Positions 34,801-47,600 of a DNA stretch of 64,000 nt are shown one piece after another. Each line of letters begins with the position of its first letter. The stretch's first letter is position 1. The notes under the pieces are model-generated. The model saw nothing but the letters and a program-made list of their open reading frames with translations, ran no database searches and was not told where the DNA came from. The position numbers were made by a program, and so were the translations under genes. The DNA lies in assembly GCA_047967505.1 (NCBI GenBank), contig CM106540.1. One strand, given 5' to 3'. This stretch comes from Dipteris shenzhenensis. Taxonomy: Eukaryota; Polypodiophyta; Polypodiopsida; Gleicheniales.

Positions 34801-37800
34801 AATAGAAAGCATAATCATAGCCAGGATACAACTTGGACAAAGAAGTCGCAAGGTAAAATTTATTTGTCCCCCAATAAGCTCATTTGAGGTCGTATTACAT
34901 TCAGACTGGAATGTAATAAGCAAAGCGTGTATCCGCGTGAAGCAAACATGCCTAAACACATCCTCCACAAACAAAACATACAATGCCCTTTTAACCTTCT
35001 AACAGTGTTATAAACCGTAAACCCTCTCACGTATAACAGTGACTAGCTACTATGGCATCCCCAACAAAGTCATCATCACCAAGTGGTGGGTGTAGAACAT
35101 AGTATAAACATATGCTCGCAATCACACACGCATCCATACCCACACTCTTCACATACACATAAGCATCTAAAGGTCTTTGTGTCGAAGTATTTTATTCAAA
35201 CCAACACGATATAAAATGCATTAAAATTGACGGACCAAAACCGGAACCAGAAAAAAAAGCAAGTCTGGTGGACCATAAACACAATACATGACTGAAAAAC
35301 GTTGACCCACAGACAGCCTGAAACAGCAGCATGTCCACCTATTGTCTCTACTTATGGATGATATAATTTAAGCCCTCTACAAAGTCAATGCACAAACACA
35401 AGCCTAGCCTCTTTTTAGGACCTTCATGAGGAAGCATAATAAAGAATGTTGTGCTCAAAATCATAAGAAGCACAACAATCAGCATGTGGGCCTCTCTTGT
35501 ACAAATAGGCAAAGGGCCAGCTAAAAGCCATCAGCACATTTTTGGCAAGCCATAGCAAATGCCGTCGCACCAAAACACCTTCCTTGGAAGCCTTTTTCCT
35601 GTCTCAAGATGAAATTTATCAATGTGACCTCAAATAGTTCTATAATTTGAGTCATCATCCCTTGGAAATTCTTGAGATGGACCTATCACTATGTGGAAGT
35701 ACTTTGGAATCATCCTACGGGTATCAGGTTCCGTGTTCCGTGGAATTACATGTCAGGTGCTGTAGCAATGCGAGCAATGATGGTTCGACATGATTCCCTA
35801 GAAACACTCGCATGAAGGATACTCACCAAAGTGTAGTGCCTCTACATGAAGTGCATAGAGAATACTATGGGGAAATAGATTATGCGGATACATCAAAGAG
35901 CATACTCAACATATTGTGGGATATAGCCTGAATGCTCGGAAAAAACAAGGAAAACACTCATGCAAAAAAAGAGATGCATCCAAATGTATGATTGATTCTA
36001 TTCCATGAATAAGTGATCCGCAGATCTATGGAACAAGAGTAGATCCTGCACGCATTGCAGCTTCTTGTTATGCAAATAACAAGTTTGCATCTTTTGTTGA
36101 AAACTCTAGATCCTATTGCTACCACAAATCTTTGATTGCTTCCTACTACTTTTCTAAGGAGCTTTCCTTAAGGGGCACAAAATCTTTGATTGACTTCTTT
36201 CAAGAATTCATGTCAATTAGAGTCATAAGAAGACGCTTCAAAGTTTGCAATTAGGAGTCGAGGTCTCGTATCAGTGATCACATTGGAAATCGGCAATAGG
36301 GATTGTCACAATAAAGGCCAATATTGGGCCAAGTTGGTAGGGGTCAAGCTACCAACCCCACCCCCCCCCTTTCGGTCCCCTTAGTTGTCCTCCACTATGA
36401 AAGCCACAATCGCCTCCCTCAACCCCAAACCACCAGGCCCCATTCCCCAAAGCTCACTCTAGGAGGCTCCTCAAGCTTTCGACCACCCCCGTCCCCTTCC
36501 CCTTAATAGCCAACTTAAGGCTAGAGGTCATATTCGGGCGAGCTCCATTAGGAGACATTAGTAGCACTCAATCCCTTTCTTCCTAGGGCTTAAATAGCTT
36601 GGCACTCATCTGCGCCGCCAGTATCTCCAAGGGAATCATGGTCAATTGCGTCCACCTGACCAATGTGATGAGACATTGCGATGGCAAGGCTTATGTCTTC
36701 TAACTCCTAGGTCTGTATCTACCGCATGGCTTTCAATCATTGGACTTGCATTTACATCATGACTCGCTTCCACAGTTGCAAGCAAATGTTTGCAACGTTG
36801 CAAATGCTTTGCTTGCTGGTCCTGTTTGAAACAACTTGGGCACTTTACAAACCTACGATTTTTAATAGATGCATTTAGTATTTCAACTCTAGGATACTAA
36901 AATTCAAGCATCCTCATTAAAAACCACAACTACTACCAAATTGATTGTGAGGGCTAATGCCTGCAACTGCACGTCACCACTCATCCTTAAGCGTCATTGC
37001 CTCATTGCCTTCATCATCCTCATCCCCTCCTTTGCTTGTAGCCTGTAGGTGAAAAAAATAACAAGTTTGCAAACCCATTTTTAGCAACGTTTGCTAAAGC
37101 ATCCAAACAAGTTTGTTTGCATCAATCTTTGCAACATGGCCATCATGCTGGGTGGTGAGTAGTATCTCACGTAAGCAATGGCCTCTCTCTCCTTCACTTG
37201 TTCCTGGCCCTTGAAGACTCCGATAACAGTCATGGTTGTCTTGCTGGAGTATGTCCATGAACTATCTTGGATACGTTGGATTTGCTGAACCACTCACTAA
37301 GGCAAGAGGGAGGGTAGACATGAAGAAGTTTGCTATGGTAAAAGATTCGTTGGCCAAGTCAATCAAGTTCCTGGCCGAGGGAATCATGGTGTCATGATTT
37401 CACTTCAAATTTGCATTGCTGCTCCCTACAATAATTACAGCGCTTGCTGTTTTCTCACTTCCCATCTGACAGTCCTGAAGTCTTGGGCTTGCTGAAATTC
37501 TTGCCCCCTTTGCCCTTGCCTCTATGATCTATAGATCCGCATGATATGGAGGCAGCCCAATTGGTGTGGCTCTGCTCCTCTTTCAGGAGAAGGGAAACAA
37601 GCTGATCGAAGCTATAGTGGTTGGGGTTACCCACAACCACTAGCCTCGATATCCTAGCGAATCCCTGGTACGAATAAAGGAGCCCATCAAGTGTCGTAGA
37701 CACTACCTCTGAATCTGGCAATTCTCATCAACGTTGACGAGCTGCTCTCTAAAATCCTTAATTTTGGTGATGTTGTCCCCTTCGTTCATCTTAACAGTAT

Positions 37801-40800
37801 CCAGTTGCCTGCAGCCTCATTGCGAATCTGATAAAGACTGGCCAAAGTAACCCATGCATCCTTGGCTGTCTGGCAAGACCGAATGTGAGGTATAACCTCC
37901 CTCTTGCTATTCATAGCAATCATTGCATGTGCATGTGTATCTCTCTGCTCCCAACGAATTTGTTCGGGTGTGGCAAGCACGGAGGAAGTAGGGGAGTAGT
38001 GGTAGATGAACCAAAAGTGGCAGGAGTGGCTGCAGTGGCAGCAAGTGCCTATGATGACGAGACAGGTCTAGTCTCCGATCCATTGACAATACCCCAAAAT
38101 CTGTGGGATACCAACAGGTGGCACACCAAGTTGTGCGACCACATGGGATAGTTGGTACCATCAAGCTTATCTTCATGGGAAAGCATTCCAAGAGATTCAA
38201 GGTGAGCCATTGCAAAGAAAAATCCCCAAAGAAAAAGAGTGCCCTGCAAATGTCAAAGCCTCAAGGCTATCACTGCAAAGAGCTGGCTGCTCAAACTATC
38301 TGACTGCTGCAAATGTCACGTAAGAATTGACAGCAATCTCTGCAAATGTGAATGCCAAAGTGACTGCTCATGCATTGAGAAAAATGCATAATCTGTCCCC
38401 AGAAATAACCTGGAAAAAATAGTCCAATCAAAGGACCATCTTGCAAACTGCTGTCCTGCGAATGACCAGCCCAGAACAAAGGGCATGTCTGCAATCTGTC
38501 CAGATGGTGGCCCAAATGAAAGGGAAAACGCAAATAGAACCGAACTTTGGCCATGCCAAGCAAGTATCACTGCAAATTTCAGCAAATCTGACAAAAGCCC
38601 CAAATTCTAAAAGGGCAAATCTGTCAAAAGGAGGGCAAATGTGCAAAAGCCCCAAATTTTTCTGAAATTTCACAACTGTGACAAAATGTCGTGCAATGTG
38701 ACCGCAATGTCCTGCAAATGTCAATTCAATGTCTACCAAAATCTACCAATCTGAACTGTACGGACCAGTACAGTTGTCCGTATAACAAGATGCAAGCGTG
38801 AAGCGGTGGACACTAGTATACGATCAGGGAGGGTCGCTGATATGGGACCTTGAAGATGCTGTTACAGAGCAAGGCAACCAATATTTATTTTGCTAAAACA
38901 GGCATACCCCTAACTAATACTTGAAGCATAAAAACAGGAGCCACTCCCACCCAAACTTCATCGCGCAACGGGTCGGCTCCCATCTTCACCCATCGCATTC
39001 GATTCCTTGGCAAGAGGGTGGGATGAGCTGAAAGCACGGGGGGAGACGGGTAGAAGCAAGAGAACCTACTCTGATGCCATTGTTGGGTTCGGGCGAAATG
39101 CAGGGCGCGGGCTCTTGTACTGCAAAATGCAAGACATAGGCGTCGAGGTGGCAATACGAACCAATATGATCGTCTGTACGGCGAGATACAAGCGTGGAGC
39201 GGCAATGCTGGTATACGATTGGGATTGGGAGGGTCGTTGATACGAAATACGAACAGCTTTTGTACATCGAAATGCAGGGCGCAGGCACCGAGGCGATTGT
39301 ACGGACTACTACGGTTGTCCGTACGACGAGATGCAGGTGTGAAGCGGTGGCTCTTGTATACGATCGGGGAGGGTCACTGATATGAAGATGCTGTTATTAC
39401 AGAACAAGGCAACGAATATTTATTTTGCTAAAACGGGCATACCCCGGACTAATACTTGAAGCATACAAACAGCCACTCCCACCCAAACTTCATCGCGCAA
39501 TGGGTCGGCTCCGATTGCATTCGATTCCTTAGCAAGACGGTAGGTTGAGCTGAAAGCACCGGGGGGGACAGGTAGGAGCAAGAGAACCTGCTCTGATGCC
39601 ATTGTTGGGTGAGGGAAGCAATGGAATGGGAGTGGAGTTCAAGGGAGCAAACAACAAGCCGAAGCAAACGTGAGTATTTGCAAATGGATAATGTTCCATA
39701 TGGCCGCCAAGTCAACCATATGGTTGACCCAATGAAGTCAACTCTAAGGCACATACCAGGGCTAAGTGCTAACAAAAGGCTCTTCTGCTGCCCCTTTCTG
39801 CTCCCTATGGTGCTGCAAAGGTGGATGCCAAGTGAGTCCCCAAGTGCCTCTTTATATAGGGCTCCAAGGCCCTTGAACTGGTCAACTAGGTAGGGGGCAT
39901 TTGGCTGACCCAAACACCCCCCCCCCCCCAAACCCGACTTTTCTGATCTGTAAAACCCCCCTAGTGGGGGCGCTCAAATTGAGGGCTGGCTGGCCCAGCC
40001 TGGCCACGTGGCAGGCTGCCATTGGCCCAGGCTCTACCAGCCCAACTCTAAGGCACATACCAGGACTAAGTGCTAACAAAAGGCTCTTCTGCTGCTCCTT
40101 TCTGCTCCCTACAGTGCTGCACTGGTGGATGCCAAGTGAGTCCCCAAGCGCCTTTTTAATATAGGGCTCCAAGCCCCTTGAACTGGTCGACTAGGTAGGG
40201 GGGATTTGGCTGACCCAAACAACCCCCCCACTCAACTTTTCTGATCTGTAAAACCCCCCTAGTGGGGGCGCTCAAATTTAGAGCTGCCTGGCCCAGCCTG
40301 GTCACGTGGCAGGCTGCCACTGGCCCAAGCTCTACCAGCCCAAACCCGACCCCTTTCAGGGTCCTCTGGCCCTCCAAAACTGCTGCGACCTGGGCACCTT
40401 GCTGCCGCAGCAAATCTGCACCTGTCCCGTCCTCTTCCAAGCCCCAGATCTGCTCCAAGGTCTTCCATACAACCTGCTGACGTCAGTACCACCTCATCAC
40501 ACTGTGTTCCTCCTGCAAACCTTGCGCAATCAGGTCTTTCCCATCATAGACAGCCTCTACACATACCCATGCCAGATCTGCCCTCCATGGTGACCTCCAA
40601 CTGCCAAGTACCCCTCTCTTTGTGCTGCCCACACGGCAGCCTGTTTGCTGTCCATGGGCAGCCCCCTTTTTCTGCTTTTCCATGTGTGAATGATGCCCAC
40701 GTGGCAGCCACTATGCTGCCCATGTGGCAGTCCCTCAAACCCTGGTACACCCCCCCCCTGCTCACTTCATTTGGGGGCTGATAGATGGGGAGGAGACCAA

Positions 40801-41605
40801 TCCTATTCCAACACGACCATAAGGACACTTTTGCTCCAACTATGAGGATAGCCATGATCTGGACAGTTCTTGCCCTTGCCTCTCATAATGAATGTCGAAT
40901 CAGCATTCCTGAAAGGTGACTTGAAGGAGGAAGTATATGTGGAGGAGACTCCAAGCTTTGAGGTTCCAAAATCCACAAGTATGGTTACAGGTTCAAAGGC
41001 TTGGAACCATAATTTTTGCTCTAAAGCTCCAAATTAAGATTCATCAAAATTAAATAAAGAAAATAACTACTCTTTCAAAGTCCATTTTTTAAAATAAAAT
41101 TTTGAGAAAGTGGATACCATGTACACATATACTTGGTGGTGATACGTTTCACACATGGAAATGCCATATCAAGAAATTTCTTATTGGATGGAAGCTATGG
41201 AGGCTAGTCATACAATCTACCAATATACACAATTTATAGCCTGCTATATCATAAGACATGTCTTTTTCATATGATAGGTGAAAATGCACCTAAGGATGCT
41301 CTTGACAATTGAGTTAAGTTTCCAAGGCATAGTAAAGGCAATTAAAATATTTATGGAATGTGTAAAGCATATAGTATTTTCACATAAAGAATTATGGTTA
41401 CTACTTATTTTAAAAAAAATCACGATGTGAGGGAGGGGGGATTTTATAATGTCCATAAATTTAGTGGATTAACAAATTAGTGTTTATTAATAGGATGTGT
41501 GCTTGGAAAGAGACTTATATGTGTATAATAAAAGGTTTCAAATTGTTGGGGAGAATTGGATAAATGGTGAAAAAAATGTTGTGGCACATAAGTGTGAGTG
41601 TGTCA

Positions 41606-41655
<50 letters not shown>

Positions 41656-44600
41656 CGTTTGTTTGCAGGAAATGAGCATACGTTCTAACTCCCCCTCCAT
41701 AGACTTTGAAAGTCGATAAGGGAACTTACTTGGAGGTGTCGAGTCCAGAAGTAGATCGATGCGATGGTCTTCCGGTCGGTTGGGAGGTAGTTCGGGTGGC
41801 AGATTGTCCCGGAGCATGATGTCTTTGAACTCGTGGAGTAGATCCACCATTGCTTGCCCCATCGGAGGAGCAGCTTGAACTGCAGTGATCTGGCACTGGA
41901 CATAGACAAGTGCACACATGGCACCCTTGCAGACGGCGCGACCTGCTTGAATATGAGAGATTAATGGAATCCCTGGTATGCTCCGATCACCGCGTATCAC
42001 GGCGGACTCAGGTAAACCTTCCACAATCGTGAAGGTGTCCTGCCGCCAATCAGGCGTCGAAACATGCTCATGGAACCACTGAATCCCGAGGATCATGTCG
42101 CACCCCATCAAAGGAGTCAATATAAAATCCCGTGTAAACACGACCTTCTGAACTGAAAAAGTGAACTAGATGGCCTTATGCGTGATGTGTGTGCGCAAGC
42201 CGGGTGTGAACCCGTCCACTGCAAGCTCGTGAGGCACCAAGGTGTACCCCACTGTCTTGGCAAGCTGAGGGGAGATGGCATCTTCTGAACTCCCCATATC
42301 GAACATGACAATAAACTGATGCCCGTTAGCTGTGCCATACGCTCGAATGAGCGCCTTCTTTTGATCTGAGAGGTCGCCCTCCTTCTTACCTTGAAAGACC
42401 ATCGTGGGAACGGCGTTCAAAGCAAGGAAGACGGCATTCGTAGCTGAGGATGGAGGCGGAGCTGGAAGAGCCAATACATTAGCGATGGACGAAGTAGGTG
42501 CTTTCGCATCCTTTTCGGCAAGCCACTTCGAACAATCCTTCTTGCCATGCCCAGCGATGTGGGGGCAATGAAAGCAACGATGTTCTTGGTGGTATAGCTT
42601 CTGCTCGTCGGGCTGTAGATAGCCTCTTGTAATACCCGCTTTAGCCTTCTCATCCGGAGTCATCTTTGGCTTGGATTCCCTCTTTGGACCAGATGCCTGG
42701 CCATCTTTCTTTTGGAACTGGTTGTCCTTCTTCTAATCCTTACCCGCTGTGTTGTTTGACTACTGCGGGGCTTTGGAATCTTTCTAGACATGCTTGGGCT
42801 TTCCCCCGTTCAGCATCATCTCTTGATTCTGTGGAAGAGTCAGCGCCCGCTCGTAATCCAGCGGGTCAAAGTTCCGAATGGTAAAACGTATGTTCATGTC
42901 CAAACCTCGAATGAATTGCTTCATCTTGGCGCTCTCCATCACGCCCAACTGTTGCGCCAGTGTGATGACCTTATTACTGTATGTCAACACAGCAAACCAT
43001 TCTGGGAGAGACGAGCGAACTCATCCTCCAGGTTAAGCATATATTAGGGTGGGAGAAAACGGGCTTTGAGGTCGGCCACAAACGTTGCCCAAACGAAATT
43101 CGTCTTAGACGTTTTTGGGTCGGTATGCTTACTAGCCCAATGCTGCCACCAAGTCACCGCCTCACCTGTAAGATGAGGGGCTACAAGGTGGACTTTATCT
43201 TGCTCATCTTGAATCCGCGCTAACGGAAAATGAGCTACAAACTAATGAATAAATTGCAAAATTGCTAAATGATCATACTTACCATCATACTTAACAAAAT
43301 TTGCAGTGGACTGAGTGAGTGGTGTTACCTTTGTCGATGGCGAAGCTGTGGCGGAGACGGCCGCTGCGCTCAAACTTGCCTGCATAGTGGCTAACATCTG
43401 TTTGTGTTAGAGAAGCATCGCCTCTCGGTCTAGCTTTTGTTGCCTCTCTGCCTGGGCGAGCTCTGTGCGTCGTAGTGCCTCCTCATTTTTGCGTTCCTCA
43501 CGCATCAACAAGAGCAGTTTTTCAAAATCTGTGGTTCTTTTTTCTTCCAGCGGCTTTTCTACTTCTTTTTCCTCCATACGTTGTTTTGTCTGGTCTGGCT
43601 GTCTTCTGCTTTCTTCCAACTGGGATGAATGTTCTCCGAGTTGCTGCAGCAGGACCCGATTCTGCTCTAGAAGGTTCACCATCCCTTCTTGAGCATTTGG
43701 CGGAAGCGTATCTTGTTGGTAGTCTTTCTCCTCTTCAAAGTCTTCACGGTTGAAATCTTTTCCTGACCCTTCCATGGTGCTTGATTGTGTGTCCTTTCCG
43801 GATCTCAGTACAACCATACACTCGCGGTAGTCAAGCTGGATACAGACCGAAGCTTTGATACCAATGTAGCATGCAACGGTTATCTGATCGTGTAATTCAC
43901 AGCAAGACCTTAAAACCTTTAGCGAGGAATGAGCGTTGTTTACCATAGAGAGAGGAAGGAGATGAGGGTAGAGAGAGAGTAGAGTCAACAACCGATTGGG
44001 TCCCTGTACCCACTGAGGGTCCCCTCCCCCAATCGGGGGAGAATTTACTTTATACTTGGAGAATTGATAAATACAAAGAACACTCTTCAAGAGAGCACGG
44101 AACACGCTTCTGAAGAGCTCACTGTGCACACGTATAGCAGACCCAAAGACCTGAGAGGCAACGCCGACCAATACCGAGACCTTGATGCTGTCCACACTGA
44201 CGATGTAGGACGCTTCTGCAAGGCAAGGAAGAGGCTTGTGCTGTCTAGCGGAACGCAAGGTTACTGCGTGAGTGAGAGAGTGAAAAGCTAGAAGTGATAG
44301 ATCCTATGAGAGAACTGAGAGATGACGGAAATATAGAGCTGAGAGTGAGCTGTGTAAACTGTAAAAGAGAGCTGAGAAAGCTGAGGAAACAGTGTCCAAA
44401 CCTCTCTCCGTTTGCTGGTTCAAACCTTCGACTGTTGTGCTGCGTGGTCACCTTCAGATCAGGCTGAACTGATGGCCAAGGGATTGAGGCTAGAGCAGGG
44501 CCAGATCTGAGGATCTCAGGGGCTGCACACGAGGCTGAAGTGGACCTGTAGGAGGACTGAAGGCAGGAGCAAACTGAATGAGAAAACAGGGCAGCCAAGG

Positions 44601-47600
44601 CCCCCTTTTATAGCGCTGGACTGACCCAACCCAGTCTGTAAACAAACAGACTCAGTCTGTTTTACAGACTGGCTGGCCTACAACCAGCCTATAAAAAGCC
44701 CTCCCTGGCTCATTTGCCAAGGGAGTTTTTGGGCAGCCTGCTTCCCTGCTTACCTGTCCAGCCTTTGGGGACTCTAAAGGGACTCCTAACCTAGGCTAAG
44801 ACCTAAACTATAAGATGGATTTATGACCCTCTTACATCCTGAGAGACCTGACTTGGCTAAGTAAAGCTTCTTTATTTTCCTACTAAGTGGATGGCATCGT
44901 GCTATGAAACAGGAGCTTGAAAGTATTGATCGCAATCAGACCTGGATCTTGGTCAATCGACCCACTCACAAAAAGGTCATCGGAACCAAGTGGATCTTCC
45001 GAACAAAACTCAAAGCCGATGGAACACTGGACAAGTACAAAGCTCGCTTAGTAGTGCAAGGATTCCGCCAAAAACATGGTATCGATTATGAGGAAACCTT
45101 TGCCCCTACTGCTCGGTTAACTTCCTTTCGTCTTCTTCTCGCCCTAGCTGCTCATCATCACTAGACTATCTATCAAATGGATGTCAAGAGTGCCTTTCTC
45201 AATGGCTACCTTGATGAAGAAGTCTATGTGACTCCCCCACCAGGTTTTTCTCCTCCTAGCTATGAAAATAAGGTTTTCCGTCTCCGCAAAGCTCTTTATG
45301 GGCTTAAACAAGCACCTCGATCATGGTTCCACCGGATAGACACCTTCCTCAAAACTATGGTTTTCATTCTACTCCCTTTGATCCAAATTTATATATCCAT
45401 CATTCGTCAGAGGGGGTCTGCTTTATTTTACTCTATGTCGATGATCTTTTGCTTTTAGGCTCCACTCCCACTACACTTCAATTCATTAAAACTCAACTCA
45501 GCATCACTTTTGAAATGACTGATCTCGGTCGGCTTTCCTATTTCTTAGGCATGGAAGTTGTACAACATTCTGGTGGTATTTTTGTTTCTCAACATAAATA
45601 TGCTCTTCAACTCCTTGATCAAATCATTCCTCATGAGCCTAAGCTGGCTGCCACTCCCTTAGATCCCACAGTAAAGCTCTCAAAAGACTTGGAGTCTCCT
45701 CCCTTTGATGAACATCTCTATCGCCAGGTTGTTGGCAAACTCCTCTGGCTCCTTCACACTTGTCCTGATCTTGCTTACTCCGTTTCTATTCTCAGTCAGT
45801 ATTTTAATGAACCCAAGCTCACTCATTGACATGCATGTATTCGTATCTTACGGTTCATTCGTGGTACTTACTCTTATGGTTTACATTTCAGACCAGGACT
45901 AACCCTACAGGGATACACTAATTCCGACTGGGCTGGTGACCCGGACAATCGTCGTTCTCATGGCGGCTATATTTTCTCGTTTGGCTCGGCACCTGTTTCT
46001 TGGTCTAGCCGTAAACAAGAAACTGTTGCTGGTTCTTCTACTGAGGCTGAATACCGGGCCTTGTATGATTGTACCACAGAGGCCATATATCTCCGACAGT
46101 TTTTGGCAGAGCTACACTTTCCTTGTACTGAACCCACGATCCTCTACGTCGACAACAAAAGTGCCATCGCTCTCGCAGGCAATCCCATTTTTTCCAACCG
46201 CACTAAACATGTCGGTGTTCACTTTCATTTTACTCGCGAGCAAGTGGAATTAGGTACTATTCGGTTGATCTATGTTCCAACTGCCGATAATCATGCTGAT
46301 ATTCTTACCAAGCCGGTTAATCGTCCTACTCTTGAGCATCTCTGCCCACGGTTGGGGATTGGTTTACCTCCTCCTTCTTCTTAGCAGTTTTTTTTGTGTA
46401 CTTAAGGAAGTGAACAAATCCCCTGCGAGGGCACTCCTTCAAGTCTTTCTTTTTTGTACCATCATCTGAGCATTTAGTGAAGATGAGAACCTACTTTGTA
46501 GGCATCTTCATCTAAATGAAAACCCTTTATTCAAAAAAAAAAAAAAAGGCTGATGAAGAAGATAGATCACTCATGGAACACCTCTTTGCTTCTCCTGTCT
46601 ACATTGGACATTGAGAGGGGGTGTTAAGCTAGGCAATCTCCAATTCTCGAGGACAGGATAAACAGGTACAACCACCACTGGTGACTCTCCGAGCCCTGTC
46701 AAAGAAACCCTGGATCGGAGGCAAAATCTACAACCAAAGATCTGTCAAAAGCCCTGGTTCGGAGGTCAAACAAAATAAAAAAAATTAAATAAAATTAAAA
46801 AAAAAAGTTTTTGCTGGCTGACCAAATCTGCCGACCAGCTCTGGCCGACCACATTGACCTGGTCAGTCAAATCTGACCAGGTCGGTCAACCTGTTGGTTG
46901 ACCGACTAAAGCCCCTTCCTATTTAAAGGGGGGGGGGGCTAGGTATTCTGGCATCTCCTCTCTTCCAGCTCCAGAGGTACCTGCACACCCTGAGCCACTT
47001 CTGCCTCCTGGCTGCCTCCTCTGCTGCCTCAACTTCTGCCTCCTGGCTGCCTCCTCTGCTGCCTCAATTTCTGCCTCCTGGCTGCCTCCTTTTTCTGCTT
47101 CAGATCTGCCCCTCCTTTCTGCTCCAGTTCTGCCCTCCTTTCTGCTCCAGATCTGCCTTCCTTTCTGCTTCAGTTCTGCCCTCCTTTCTGCATCAGATCT
47201 GCTCCAATTTCTGCTCCAGATCTGCTCCAATTTCTGCTCCAAATCTGCCTTCATTTTCAGCTTCAGATCTGTCCCAACTTCTGCTCCAGATCTGCCCTCA
47301 ACTTCTGCTCCAGATCTACCTCCAACTTCCGCTCCAGATTATGTTCTTTCTATTCCAAATCTGCAGCAACCCCTGCATCAGTTTGCTGTCTCAGATTTGG
47401 TTCAGTTCCAACTTGTGGAGCTAGTGCAGAAGTCCACTACAGTTGTCAGGATTGACGTTTGCTTCCTCCAGAGCTTCTCTCATATCTTCACTTGTACTAA
47501 GTTCCGTTTGTGATATATATATCTTCTTCAGCCATTAATTGTCTTCAGTATTGTTTTATTTGTCTCCAAGTATTTTCTTTATAAGTTATATTGCCTTCCT

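Larger units (their letters stand above)
37400..40813 (-). mobile_element. Ty1/copia element, 5' part (LTR-leader-gag)
   Basis: Reading right to left: LTR 40813-39603, primer-binding site 39602-39587, a long leader with internal repeats (39586-38250), then gag (38249-37400). Protease, integrase, RT and the 3' LTR were not found on the left, so the element is truncated after gag. It lies in CPP1 intron 1 in the same orientation as the gene. Its right end abuts an older copia RT fragment at 40823. Confidence 0.85.
41680..44836 (-). mobile_element. Ty3/gypsy element, 5' part (LTR-gag-pro-RT start)
   Basis: Right to left: LTR 44836-43865, primer-binding site 43864-43852, gag from about 43812 to 42470, protease about 42340-42100, start of RT to 41690. 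The rest is absent. It lies in CPP1 intron 1 in the gene's orientation. Stops and frameshifts are few per domain but present in each, so it is dead. Confidence 0.88.
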
